Assembly: GCA_030159075.1 (NCBI GenBank)
Contig: BROG01000526.1
Span: forward strand, 248,001-312,000
Source: Atrina japonica
Taxonomy: Eukaryota > Mollusca > Bivalvia > Pterioida > Pinnidae
Direction of reading: 5' to 3'
Length of the DNA stretch: 64,000 nt
Position 1 is the first letter of the stretch. Each line of letters begins with the position of its first letter. Below the pieces are notes generated by a model, which made no database searches, was not told where the DNA came from, and saw only the letters and a list, made by a program, of their open reading frames with translations. A program made the position numbers and the translations under genes. This document shows positions 1 to 56,926 of the stretch, one piece after another.

Positions 1-7
1 CTTCATA

Positions 8-707
8 TACAGTTAAACCTCGTTATCTCCAAGTCATCGGGACCAAGCAAAATATTTTAGATAAACGGGTCTTCGAGTTAAAAGGTCTGTCATGAAATAC
101 AATCCTGATTCCTCTCATGAGCATCTCGGTAGTTGACAGAATATTTGTAGACCTAAATGTATATCTTCAGTATATATGCATGCTGATGGCTACAAATACC
201 ATGTGTTTTGTCAAACAATATTAAAAGCAAATTAAAAGGAATTAATTGCTTTTGAGCATTTATTTCCTAATACACTAATGTATTGGCAATTAAAAATCAC
301 TCACAGGATCACAGAAGTTACACTATTGTTATACATTTAAGAACAGAAAGTTTAAAAACAAATTATAGAAAGTAACATTAACCATATAGATTTAAAAACT
401 GAGAGCAAAATAAAGGAATTTTTGTGAAGATATTTATTTACTGTATGTACTCAAAAGGATACAGAAAGTAAATTTGTTCAGCACTAGTCATAAAATCACA
501 ATGACTTAATGACGATGTACAATAATTTAACTTTGCGATAACTGGTTACTTTCACATTGAATAGCAGTTTTTCGACTTTTCCTTTATCTAGTTATCAGGT
601 TTTTTATCAGTAAGATATAGATGGAAAATTGCCGGGACTGGCACTTGATCTCAAGATAACTGGGTAAATCGAGATTACCGATCTTGACATAACGGGTTTT
701 GACTGTA
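8..707. mobile_element. MITE, 700 bp, TACAGT termini
   Basis: The left end reads TACAGTTAAACCTCGTTAT and the right end, reverse complemented, TACAGTCAAAACCCGTTAT. The ends are imperfect inverted repeats beginning with TA, as in Tc1/mariner-type MITEs. No transposase is present. Confidence 0.65.
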
Positions 708-1302
708 TTATAATTTACAGATGAGAAATTACCATTATTATGTATGGTTGTGAACAATCAATCGTGTAATTTTATGAACAACCAACTGAACATAACGAGT
801 TTTGACTGTATCATAATTTACAGATGAGAAATTACCATTATTATGTATGGTTGTGAACAACCAATCTTGTAATTTTATGAACAACCAACTGAACATAACG
901 AGTTTTGACTGTATTATAATTCACAGATGAGAAATTACCATTATTATGTATGGTTGTGAACAAATCAATTGTGTAATTTTATGAACAACCAACTGAACAT
1001 AACGAGTTTTGACTGTACCATAATTGACAGATGAGAAATTACCATTATTATGTATGGTTGTGAACAACCAATCTTGTAATTTTATGAACAACCAACTGAA
1101 CATAACGAGTTTTGACTGTATTATAATTCACAGATGAGAAATTACCATTATTATGTATGGTTGTGAACAACCAATTTTGTAATTTTATGAACAACCAACT
1201 GAACATAACAAGTTTTGACTGTATTATAATTCACAGATGAGAAATTACCATTATTATGTATGGTTGTGAACAATCAATCGTGTAATTTTATGAACAGCCA
1301 AC
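700..1302. repeat. 103-bp minisatellite, about six copies
   Basis: The motif ATGAGAAATTACCATTATTA recurs at 721, 824, 927, 1031, 1134 and 1237. Each unit contains a copy of the MITE right end (ACGAGTTTTGACTGTA) plus unique flank. The array stops about 40 bases from CTR9 exon 16. Confidence 0.9.
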
Positions 1303-1343
1303 CTTTTCTTGACATTTCATTTATGATCTTAAACAATACCAAC

Positions 1344-46406
<45,063 letters not shown>

Positions 46407-46448
46407 GCTTCCGAATTTTCAGAAAAAGCAAATGCTCCTTTCATTTAC

Positions 46449-46459
46449 AACTTCCGGTT
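46449..46459 (-). promoter_or_regulatory. ETS/GABP-type site in the CTR9 promoter
   Basis: The minus strand reads AACCGGAAGTT, a strong ETS-family motif, about 45 bases upstream of the CTR9 start codon. No TATA box is seen nearby. A TATA-less promoter with an ETS site is usual for housekeeping genes; function here is inferred. Confidence 0.5.
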
Positions 46460-46814
46460 TTAATCATTTACTCGCCGATCCCGATTCAAGGCTACTACTG
46501 CATTTTGCATGGCTTGTTTTTGTGATGTAAATTTTATCCAGAGAATTCTGATATAAAAAATCGAATTTTTGATATGAAAAAAACGAATTCGATTTTCTTA
46601 AATTCCTATATATTTTGTGAAAATTTCACGAGAAACTCAAGTTTGGCACTTTACTATTTGTATAATGAATACCACACTGGACCTGACCTAGTTTCACAAA
46701 ATTTATAAGGATATCAGATGCCTGTGTATAGCTCTTATTTGTTATTGAACATCAAGTACAAGTAGTAAAAGTAGAACAAATTGAAATAAGTTTTGGGGTA
46801 AACACAGCTAACGC

Positions 46815-47345
46815 CCCTTTAAATGTGGAAAATTGATCATCGGGAAGCTGGAATCATCGCGTTTGTTGTATAGCTTGGTTGCTAATTTGAGTCTGTGTCT
46901 ATAGTAAGTAAAATGTTTAAGTATGAAACGTGTGTTCTTGATTCTGTTGTGTCTTTAATTTACAGTCCGTTGGGATATATCGCATTGACAGACATATGGA
47001 AATTGTCATTATTAATTTATAAAACGTCGTAGATATGTGACGAACCTGTCTATCCTTGCTGATATTTTTCTTTGATCTATCATTTAGTTTATTATAATTT
47101 TATTTCTTTCTCATTTATTTTCTAATTACCTAACTTTAACAGTACTAACCTCATTTAACAATTTTAATATAGCTAATTCTCAAATTAAGAAACATCGCTA
47201 ACTTTTTTCTTTTGATTCAGAAGTTTCTGAATGAATTTTACCTCACATGAATAAAGGAACAAGTCAGCCAATAAAGGGACACAATTGGTTCCCATGGAAA
47301 TGTCGACAATTTGCTGAAAGGAATTGCTGGAAATAATGTATTATC
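46815..47345 (-). pseudogene. Penelope-like reverse transcriptase remnant, copy A
   Basis: The minus strand carries disrupted segments matching the better copy at 49080-50340, including a GTNC-type core near 47290 and KLATKLYNKRDD near 46895, separated by extra sequence and stops. Begins about 400 bases upstream of the CTR9 start codon. Confidence 0.6.
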
Positions 47346-48423
47346 CATTGTGAATACTTCTGATTTATTGGTTCCCGCAAAATATTTTACTTTTATCATT
47401 TGAATATTAACGATTTTAAAATTACCTCTTAACCTGGCCCTAACCTAAACCTCCGGTAAGCAGTACAACAGTAATTACCCGTCCGTTGGGACCAGAACAC
47501 AAATTTCATTTAGCGTGTAAAGCAACAATCGGCATTGAAGGCAACAGCAAGGATCTCACAGGATTAAAATCCAGGCCACATGTCAAGGAATAACCATAAA
47601 AAGTTCATGAAAACAATCCCAAAATATGTAAATTAGGTAGTCTTCTTATAGTTTAAACTTAACAGCTATATGTAAAACAATACCTTAGAATTATAATCAT
47701 AATGTTATCATTCCAATAGTAATATCACGTTTATTGTGTAATAATCGTTCAATTCTCGCTTTATATCTTATATTCCATACGTTTTTGCTTTTATTCATCA
47801 GCTCCAGTTTGATAGTAAACGAATGAAAACTAAGGATAAAGTCAAGCTGTGATTTGGAAGAGAACATCTCATTTGTTCATATTAACACATTATCAGAGTA
47901 AACAATAAAATAGAAGTTTTTATTATAATGGTTTTTTTTCAAGCAAATTTCAGTTTTCAGTTACATTGAGCAAAGTGAACTTATTCAGTTACGCATATAT
48001 TTAACACATAATTTATCATATTGATTATCTTTGATTGTCATTTAAATAAAATCACGTCACTTTCAGTTCTGGTGCAATCTTTCAATTACTTAATTTTTCA
48101 AAGAGTCATTTTGATTTACGATTTCTAAAGAAGTAACAATTTATATCTAACCTTGCAGTGTTGAAATATTTTTTTTATTGATTAACAGCCCGAGCCAAAA
48201 ATGAGTCAGATATCGCCATTTTTCTCCAGTTTTCTGTCACATAAATGTTTTTAAAATACCTGTAATAAAGTTATGCTTGTGTCAAGTCTTGTTAAAATTT
48301 ACATACAGTAGTTATATTAAAAATCCATTCGTCATCATCTGACATTAGTTTTAAACTGCTTAACTTTGAAACTTTCTTATTGGGTTGCAACAAGTTTTCT
48401 TTGTAGTAAAATACAAATCTCAG

Positions 48424-48960
48424 GTACCAAAGTACACATCTTCAGAATGTCCAGATTGCATCTGATGAATCTGATGAATATTGGACAAACATTGACCTCT
48501 GGAAATCCAGGGGTGGGATCAGGTGCCAGGGAAGAGTAAGCATCCTGTGTTCACCGGTCACACCCGGCGTGAGTCCAGAGTCAAATTCAAGTGAAATAGG
48601 TGAGTAAGACGTCCTATATTTTGCTCAGTGAAACAGAACAATCACAAACACAACTGTTATACCGACGATTTTCGATAACCCTGTGCCACTAACTTGTCAA
48701 TAACTAGGTTATCTCTGTATATGAAATATTCATATATTGAAAATGCTCGCATCATGTGTGAGATATAAACACCATATGCAGGTGATTGAGGGATATTACT
48801 ACTTAAATGTGGAACATTTACGATTGGAAAGCCTAAATCATGACCTTTGTGAGTGGTGTTGGACAAAAAAGTATCATGATAACCAATGATTTCTTGTACA
48901 TTTGTCAGTGAAAAAACAGTTGTCGATGATGCCAAAAAGTTTTCTTATTTTTAAAATAGT
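48424..48960 (-). pseudogene. Penelope-like reverse transcriptase remnant, copy B, internally deleted
   Basis: Contains the C-terminal block (FPIVNVPHLSSNIPQSPAYG) and the 3' tail, joined directly to a more upstream RT segment. The catalytic core between them is missing, as shown by comparison with copy C. Confidence 0.7.
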
Positions 48961-49079
48961 CATAATACAAAATTTTAGATTCTAAAATAAGACAATTATA
49001 TTTTTGTTAGAAGGACAGTAATTATGATAATTACTGTTTACCTATTCATATAGTCTTTAATTATTGTAATATAAAAAAA

Positions 49080-50340
49080 ATTCAGATACCAAAGTATAAA
49101 TCAACAGAATGTCCAGGACATAGATACAAATCCGCTAAAAATGGACAAACACGAACCTCTGGAAACCAAGAGGTGGGATCAGGTGCCATTGGTACAGACG
49201 TTTCAACAACCGCCAACGAAAAGGCAACTCAACATTTCACTTAGTGAAACAGAGTAGTCGCAAACAAGACTATTATACCGACCGTAAAATTTTTACGGAA
49301 CGTTGACATTAAACGCGGTTTTCGATATCCCTGTGTTAATAATTTGTCAGTGAGTAGTTTACCTCTGTATATGAAATCTTCATATGTTGTACACGCCCTG
49401 GCATATCGGTTCATTTGTGAAATATAAACTCCATATGCGGGTGACTGAGGGATATTACTACTTAAATGTGGAAAATTTACGATGGGAAAGCCGAAATCGT
49501 CGCGTTTATCGTATAGCTTAGTTGCTAATTTCACGTCTGTGTTATACTAAGTAAAATGTCTAAATATGAAGCGTGTGTGCTTCATTCTGTTGTATCTTTA
49601 ATTTCTAGTTCGCTGGGATATATCACATTGACATATGTATGAAAATTGTCATTATTAATTGACAAAACGTCGTCGATATATCTAAATGTCAAATTAAAGG
49701 ACACAGCTAACTTTTTCTTCTTTTGATTCAGCAGTTTCTGAATGAAGTCTTCTTCGTATGAATAAAGGAACAGGTCGGCCAATAAAGGCGCACAATTGGT
49801 TCCAATAGAAATGCCGACAGTTTGTCGAAAGACCACGTCTCCGAACATTACAAATATATTGTCTATTAGAAATTCCAGCATGTTTTTATATCAACTTTAG
49901 TATATTTATGTGTAGAACCAGAGTGGTGTTTGACGAAATAAGTATCCTGATAGCCAATCACTAGATATTTAAATTTTCGGGTACCATCTTTATTGAAAAA
50001 ACAGTTGTCTATGATGCTGAAAAGTCTTTCTTTTAATTTTTTATGTGGAATAGTAGTGTAAAGAGTAGAGAAGTTATAAGTTTTGATACTGTGAATTCAA
50101 GAAAAATTGTGTGCCTTCAAATTTTCTAAAAGCAGTTTAGAATTGTTAAGTATCCACATCTGATTTACACCGCTTCTGGAATAAGCAACTGTACAGTATT
50201 GTTGAAGTTTCAACAATATCAAACAAACTATGTATATTAATGTGGTTTTGCCCTTTGGGATTTATTTTTATCAAAAAATTTCGATTTTTTTTACTTACTT
50301 TTATTACACGTTCTTGATGTACAATTACAAACAAAAGCTA
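49080..50340 (-). pseudogene. Penelope-like (PLE) reverse transcriptase, copy C, most complete
   Basis: Reverse transcriptase fragment of a retrotransposon. Reading the minus strand from 50334, the order is an N-terminal palm segment, MLEFLIDNIF, the GISIGTNCAPLLADLF block, FRYIDDVLS with the catalytic DD, YPSELEIKDTTE, then KLYDKRDDFGFPIVNFPHL and SPAYGVYISQ, ending in a 3' tail at about 49080. Several frameshifts and stops separate the pieces (for instance between 49582 and 49534), so it is dead. This RT type is common in bivalves. I assign it to Penelope-like elements from the RT motifs; no GIY-YIG domain is visible. Confidence 0.75.
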
Positions 50341-50864
50341 TACACAGGCATAACAAATTTTATCTTCCTATGTATTCTGTGTAAATAAGGTCAATCCCAT
50401 TGTCATATGCATATACAAATAGTTGGGTTAATTTAATCAATTGGAAGTGAATAATTGCAAGACAGGGTTTCTTAAGCAATTTTCACAAAATATATAGAGA
50501 TTTAAGAATTTTCATGCCTGTGTTATTGTATATCAATCCTAGTAGTAAAAAGGGGGGGATAAGAAAAACAGCTAGTGCTCCTATAAAGTTTGCATCGTAA
50601 TTGGTAAAACTAACTAGAAGTGCTTTGCTTTTTTATTTCCTATGGCAGTTCTATCATGTTGGTATTATCAGATATTTTCTTATCATTTTATGAGGTGAAC
50701 AATGTCGATCCGATGTGGGAAATAGTGGTTTTTTTATTCTTTTATCATTGTACATATTAATTGAAAATTCTACACATTTTGCATGGCCTATCGTTAGTTC
50801 CATAATGTCTATCAAGTCAACTTTTTTATTAACATGAACATTTCGATGTAATGTTGGATGGTTG

Positions 50865-51276
50865 GTTGGTTGTATTGTTGTTTAACGTCCCACTCAAGAA
50901 TCTTTCACTCATATGAAGACGTCACCAAATGCAGAGCAAGGGCTTTAAAGTTTGGCCTATGCTCGACACTTACGGCCATTGAGCAGTGAGGATTTTTTTA
51001 ACGTGACACGGAGTCTCGGTTTTTACTCTCTCATCCAAAGGACAGGAATCCGAAATGCCACCGGTTGGACTCGAAGTCACGATCTCACGATCAATGGGCC
51101 CGTTTTACGAAAGGTCGTAAGTTCTAAATAAAGTCTTTGTTCTAATTGTCATGAGACTGGCCAATCAGCAAGCTTTGTCAGGGTAGTTAGGACTAAAAGT
51201 TAGGATTTAGGATTTACGACCTTTCGTAAAACGGGTCCATGAGTCGAGCGCGCTACCCACTGGGCCAGGCTGGCTT
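50865..51276 (-). mobile_element. tRNA-derived SINE interrupted by a palindromic MITE
   Basis: The minus strand has a tRNA-like head (GGGTAGCGCGCTCGACTCAT, then GACTTCGAGTCCAACC), a conserved body and TTAACGTCC-type end. It matches the SINE at 55790-56040. A 143-bp palindromic element (51096-51238) is inserted within the tRNA-like head. Confidence 0.75.
51096..51238. mobile_element. Palindromic MITE nested in SINE
   Basis: Left GGGCCCGTTTTACGAAAGGT, right the inverse of GGACCCGTTTTACGAAAGGT. It is flanked on both sides by AT, a possible 2-bp target duplication. Sister copy at 10730-10869. Confidence 0.8.
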
Positions 51277-51574
51277 CGTTATAATGTTGGATTTCACACG
51301 AGTGTTCATGTAATATTGAATTTATTAAACGAGTATATTAATTTTATATGAAACGATTCTTTGGCGTTGTTACAACTGAAATATTATTTCAAGATCATAC
51401 TATAGTTTATTACATTTTTTATTGTATTACATCATGACCATATTTTGCTTCCTGGAATATGTTTTTATACCATAAAAGATAAAATTTAATTGATTTATAT
51501 GTGATTTAATCTTGTTACAAGAGTCATTTTAATATGTTAATTGTTCTCACATTATAAAGTTATGTCTAGGAACA

Positions 51575-51735
51575 CTCCAACCACACCAATGTTTGTTGTA
51601 TGTTTAATCCTCCGTGGCACCTTGGTCCCACGCTGGATTTCCCGTCAATGTTTGTCCAATATTCACCAGATTTGTATAAGTATCTTGGACATCCTGAAAC
51701 TTTGTACTTTGGTGTCTGAGATTCTTATAAACTAG
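51575..51735 (+). repeat. Detached PLE 3'-tail, plus orientation
   Basis: Diverged version of the tail found after the RT copies, with TTGTCCAATATTCACCAG and TGTACTTTGGTGTCTGAGAT. No RT coding is attached. Confidence 0.55.
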
Positions 51736-52463
51736 TCAGTAATATGATTGTGTCACTGTGCATATGATAATTTGGGTCAGTGACCATATATATTTAAGTG
51801 TCACTGTATATATATATATGATATCATGTCACAGTCGCAAATACATTGTTAAACTTAAGCTATGGTTAGCCCATTTATTTAAATTAATTAAATTCAAGTT
51901 AAATGTAACAATGTATTGTGCAACTGTGTACAGGTTATTATTACAAGTTACTTGCATGTAACTAAAGATTTACTCTAAATAACACTGATTGTCATATACT
52001 TGTAATGTGACGTTTATCTCTGGTCATGATTAAAAATAAAAAAAAATCATCGTGTTTATTTATATTCCTTACTACTTTGGAGTTAGGAACATTCCATTCA
52101 TAAAAATGATAAAATTCAAGTAGTTGTATATTTTAATTGTAACACTGAACAAGAAATAGGAAAAGTTATAAAACTGATTTGAATAGTTAACGTCATGCTA
52201 AATATCTCGGACATCAAATTTACTTTTGTTAGTGATATATAATGCGGTAGTGTACGTGTCTATAGGATAATCACGTCTGAATTACATTTCAAATGGATGA
52301 TTCAGCTTATGCATGAAAAGTTCTCGTTTGCATGTCTCTGGTGTATAATTCACCATATTCACGATAAAACCAAACTGTATAAGGAAAGTGATTTCTCCAG
52401 TGATAAATGATAAAGTTATATATGTACGAGATATACAAGAGAATGGAAATATCACATAAAACG

Positions 52464-53962
52464 TCAGCGTCGCTTTCCAGTGTTACAGCTGTGAGGACAT
52501 GATTTTAGATAGCTCTGGCACTGCTCTTCACATTGTGTGAAGGCCTCGTCATAAACATCATAAGACATCCCGGTACCGAGAACAGGAACACACCGACTTA
52601 TGCACGTGTTAAATCGCGCGTGGCATTGCTTCTGACACATAAATCTGTCAAAACTGAAGAATCCATACCCGCTGGTGAACACAATACCAGTTAGAACCAA
52701 AACTACCAGCGTTGATTTCTGAAAAGATATAATGTTAATACTGAAAATTAACAGAAGTAAGTAGAAATGTCATTTTATCATCAAGTATTACAAGTAAATT
52801 ACATAAAGATTTTAAAAAAAAAATCCAAAAAAGAAAAAAAAAAACCCAGAAACTCCAACACATTGATAACATTTAATGCGTTTACTTATTATACCATGAA
52901 CGTATCTAATGAACAACAAACACTTACACATGGTTATTAGATGGACACAATTTCATAAAACGTGTTTTAGAATTTCATATACAGAGGTAAACTACGATTA
53001 CTCTGTTTCACTAAGTGAAATGTTGAGTTGCGTTTTCGTTGGCGGTTGTTGAGACGCCTGTACCAATTGTGACGAGATTTACTCCTCACGTATTTCTTTG
53101 GACTTGACTGTGGACTCACGGCGGGTGTGACCGGTCGACAGGGAATGTTTACTCCTCCGTGACACCTGATTCCACCTCTTGGTTTCCAGAGGTCCGTGTT
53201 TGTCCATTTTTACCGGATTTGTATCTATGTCATGGACATTCTATTGATTTATACTTTGATATCTGAGATTTTGTATATTGATAAAGTAGAGTATAAGTAT
53301 ATACGAATTTACAGAAAACAAAAAACAAAAACAAACAAACAGAAACCCTAGCCATTATACCCTATAAAAAGCACAATTAACGCAAAGTTAACGTTTATTG
53401 TTGTATGTTGTAATAACTTGTGCCCAATCACTTTTCATGAAGATGGTATACCTGTTGTAGCGTCAAAGACCGTAAACCCATTTTTAGAGTCAAAGACGGT
53501 ATAGCTATAATATGTAGCATCAAGAAAAGTTTATGTATTACAAAATTTTTTATACCTGTGCATATCTTTTTTTGTTATTGAAGAACAATCTAAGTAATAA
53601 AAAAAGGAAGAAAAAATATTGAAAAAACGCAGATAATGCCACTTTAACTTTAACTTTACGTATCTCCAGTGTGATATTATATATATCAAAGGTCACTATC
53701 TTATGGCAGGTCACATATTCCTGATAATTATATAACGCATGAAATAGTTTTATGTGGCATTTAATTTCCACGTGTTATTTTAGAAGTTCATTATAGAATT
53801 AGTGTTAACAGGCAATTGTACAAATATGTACATACGTATATATAAACGTTGGTTAATAATTCGTCGTATTTTACATACTGGAAATATTTTGAAATGTCGC
53901 ATTGGTTTATAAATTAGTCAATTTACAAATATCAAAGCAATAAATTAAATGTTACATACCAT
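52464..53962 (-). CDS. Secreted Cys-rich peptide with two CX3C-X6-CX3C units (85 aa, two exons)
   Basis: Exon 1 supplies only the ATG (53962-53960) immediately before a GTATGT donor. Exon 2 is 52718-52464 after a TTTTCAG acceptor and completes an 85-residue protein. Residues 1 to about 20 (MKSTLVVLVLTGIVFTSGYG) form a hydrophobic signal peptide. The mature part has eight cysteines in two units, each CxxxC, six residues, CxxxC, separated by about 18 residues, and ends in a basic GKRR. The pattern predicts a disulfide-stapled helical hairpin repeated twice. I do not recognise the family. Twin CX3C hairpins occur in alpha-hairpinins and in mitochondrial Tim chaperones, but a signal peptide argues against the latter. 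The split start codon is inferred, and exon 1 could extend further upstream as 5' UTR. Confidence 0.6.
52990..53285 (+). repeat. Detached PLE 3'-tail, plus orientation, in intron of the Cys-rich peptide gene
   Basis: Reverse complement of the tail at 49080-49260, including TTTCACTAAGTGAAATGTTG, CACCTCTTGGTTTCCAGAGG and TATACTTTGATATCTGAG. It also contains about 100 bases missing from copy C. Confidence 0.75.
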
Positions 53963-54754
53963 ATTTATCAAGACGTTAGATTTAAACTCCAGACAATTCT
54001 TTTATATTTCAAATGCTTCAATATGAAACAAAGAACCCGAGGACAAAGATATTCCCTGTGAAGTGAACGAATGCTGAGTTCGTCGACGTTTCTAATGAAA
54101 TGTAAAATTCTGAATTCATACGCCAATAGTATACCGTCTTTTCTTATTCCCACTGCGCATCTTCAGAATCATGGCATCAGGGAAATGGAAATTCTCATTT
54201 TCCAAATTAGCACAGTGCTTAAATCTGTCTAGGATCGTCTTGTTATATTTCTTAATGTCATCACATTAAATGGAACCCCAAGGAAATTATTTGGCGTGCT
54301 TTTGTTGCACTTGATTTACTACAGAGAATATATATAAACTTAAAGCGCTGTAATGTATAACTGATAATATAGATAAATGCAAAATTTTGTGAAATGAGAT
54401 AAAAATGTCATATTCGTTTATAGTTCAGTTTTACCTTCATTAGTTTAGAGTTACATCATGCAATATTTCACTGCTATGTATAGTACTCATTTAATCGTCA
54501 TCTTTCGAAAAAAAACCTATTGGCATTCTGTTGTTCATGCCATAATCTTCATTTCGACTTTTGAATTATTGTTGCTTAACTTCCTACCAATATGGTTTTA
54601 TTGATATGGGAGCTAAGTTGCTACAGAGTTTGATTAGTGTTATAGACACGTGCTAATATCACGAGGGGGGTTCCTCAATGTGCCACACCCACCAAGCGAA
54701 GGTCAGAATTACCGTGGTCATCTTGCATACATCACACACCTCCTTTTCATAAGC

Positions 54755-55015
54755 TGGTGATGTCTCTTTATAAGCAATAAGCTGGTGATGTCTCTTTATA
54801 AGCAATAAGCTGGTGACGTCTCCTTATAAGCAATAAGTTGTTGACGTCTCTTTATAAGCAATAAGCTGTTGACGTCTCCTTATAAGCATAAACTTGTGAC
54901 GTCTCTTTATAATAAGCAATAAGCTGGTGATATCTCCTTATAAACAACAAGCTGGTGACGTCTACTTATAAGCAATAAGCTGTTGACGTCTCTTTATTAG
55001 CAATAAGTTGGAGAG
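54755..55015. repeat. 28-bp minisatellite, about nine copies
   Basis: Unit AAGCTGGTGACGTCTCCTTA followed by TAAGCAAT. Many units include TGACGTC, a CRE-like hexamer, probably by chance. Confidence 0.9.
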
Positions 55016-55536
55016 TCAGTGACATAAAAGGAGTACATGCACATGGAACACATAACTCAGTATTGCAGTCAGGTATTTAAGGCGCTTTTTCACAAATTGA
55101 TGTGTTTATACTGAAATCGACATTAAACAATAAAACAAGAAATAAAAATGTTTATAACAATGTATAAACGGAAAATGGTCCAAGAGTTAGTATACAAATC
55201 AGGTGAGTGGGGCACTTTGTTCAATAATTGAGAATAATGAATTCATAGATAATATTAGTTCATAACAAATTGATAATGATTTGATATTAGAATTCCTGAA
55301 CTTTGATGTCTTTACGTTAATGATAAAATAATTATCCATTTTCACTAATGAAATTTGTTGATTGCGTGGTATTCACTCTCTGAATAGACTATAACGAATT
55401 AAAGAATATTGTAGTTATCTTACTAGATTTACTTATCTTAACTTGTAAATAGAGGATATGAATAAACATATCTTAATTTAAAGTTTAAAAAATGTATTTA
55501 TATGACATTGTTCACGTGACAACATCGTTTGAGATT

Positions 55537-55740
55537 TTATAGACAATATTGATAATAGATTTCCTCGAGAAAAAAAAACCATCCATAAGAGGGAAACATT
55601 ACGTTTTCTAGACAGTGCCTTAGCGTATCTAGTTTAGTCTGTAGCAGACGACAATACGTATGGCAATGCATCAACTGACTGGTGAGGTCACGATTAATAG
55701 AAAGTCGTGTCCAATCTTGGTCCCAATCCATAACATCTCT
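55537..55740 (-). other. Possible orphan exon, unrecognised
   Basis: The minus strand is open across about 60 codons, with a plausible acceptor (GGGTGCAG) just upstream. It encodes an amphipathic-looking stretch with DWDQDWTRLS and LTSQLMHCHTYC. Composition is less AT-biased than its surroundings. There is no homology I recognise and no partner exon was found, so this may be chance. Confidence 0.15.
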
Positions 55741-55789
55741 GCACCCTTGATTTTGATTTTGTGATCATCTGTACGATGCTATAATTTTT

Positions 55790-56040
55790 TTGTTTGTTGT
55801 TGTTTAACGTCCACTCAAGATTATTTCACTCATACGGAGACGTCACCAAATGCCGGTGAAGGGCTTCAAATTTTTTCATATCCTCGGCACTTACGGCCAT
55901 TGAGCAGAGCAGTGTCGACATCTACTGTGAGACGTGACCTCGGTTTTTGCTGTCTCATTCAGAAGGACTGCCCCTGGCTGGACTCGAACTCATGACCCCA
56001 CGATCAAGAGTCGAACGCTCTACCGACTGAGCCAGGCCGA
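55790..56040 (-). mobile_element. tRNA-derived SINE, intact head
   Basis: The minus strand starts with GGCCTGGCTCAGTCGGTAGA (A box) and continues to TCATGAGTTCGAGTCCAGCC (B box), then a body ending in GTGGACGTTAAACAACAACA. A (GAT)n run borders the head at 56038-56062. Confidence 0.8.
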
Positions 56041-56062
56041 TGATGATGATGATGATGATGAT
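56038..56062 (+). repeat. (GAT)n microsatellite
   Basis: Eight GAT units directly adjoining the SINE head. Confidence 0.9.
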
Positions 56063-56926
56063 ATAACGGTATTTTCATAGTAAATATCTGAATACTTGTA
56101 TCAGAGTTCCGTGTCACCTTTTTGAACCTATCATAGTGCTTTATATGAATTGTATAATTTGCAGATAAATTGAAGAGTTATTATAAAGACAATATAATTA
56201 TAAGTGATTGATGTGTTTACCAAAAAGAACAGTCATACATATCTTTTGAGAGTAATTCAAATAATTATAACACATTTGAGAACTGAAGACCGCTGGTATA
56301 ATTAATACCTATTTGTCAACATTATTTTAGCTGTCGATGAATTATCTGCATCAATAATTTCAAAAATCAAGATTGCCAACACTGAATGGAGACTGGAAGC
56401 AGCATGAACCTTGATTTACTACAGCGTCAATATGTAATGCAATATGATCTACGCGAAAGTCCGTGATAAATGGTTGTTTACTACAAAATAAATGTCGACG
56501 TTTTTGTGTCCTCTGTACATTTTCTGTTTTTGATTATGTCCATTCAAGATCGAAGGTCGGTGGTAAATTGTTTTTATTACGTTGGTTTGTCCGTTTATGT
56601 ATTTGTAATGATTATGCCAATCCGAGATCAAATGTAAATTGTCTTTTGTCAGTTGGCTTGTGCGTTTGCAGCATAATGGTTTTCGTAGAATTTTTAAAAT
56701 TTACTTTTTTGATGAAGAATACTATAAACTGAGGATTTTTTATGCGATTATGAGAGTGAACTTGGAGAGGTATATTGCTTTTAGTTTGTCAGTTTGCCAC
56801 TTTGTAACATTCAGAAATGATATTGTGCTTCTTCTTTCTTTGTTTATAAAATCTCGTGGATATGTTATATAAGGATTTTCAAATTAAGTATTTTAAAATC
56901 CATTATAAAAAGAGGGTTACCAATAA

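Noticed and set aside
52464..52718. Mitochondrial small Tim chaperone
   Set aside because: The twin CX3C spacing is shared, but the protein has a clear signal peptide and four CX3C motifs with X6 spacing rather than the Tim X11-16 spacing.
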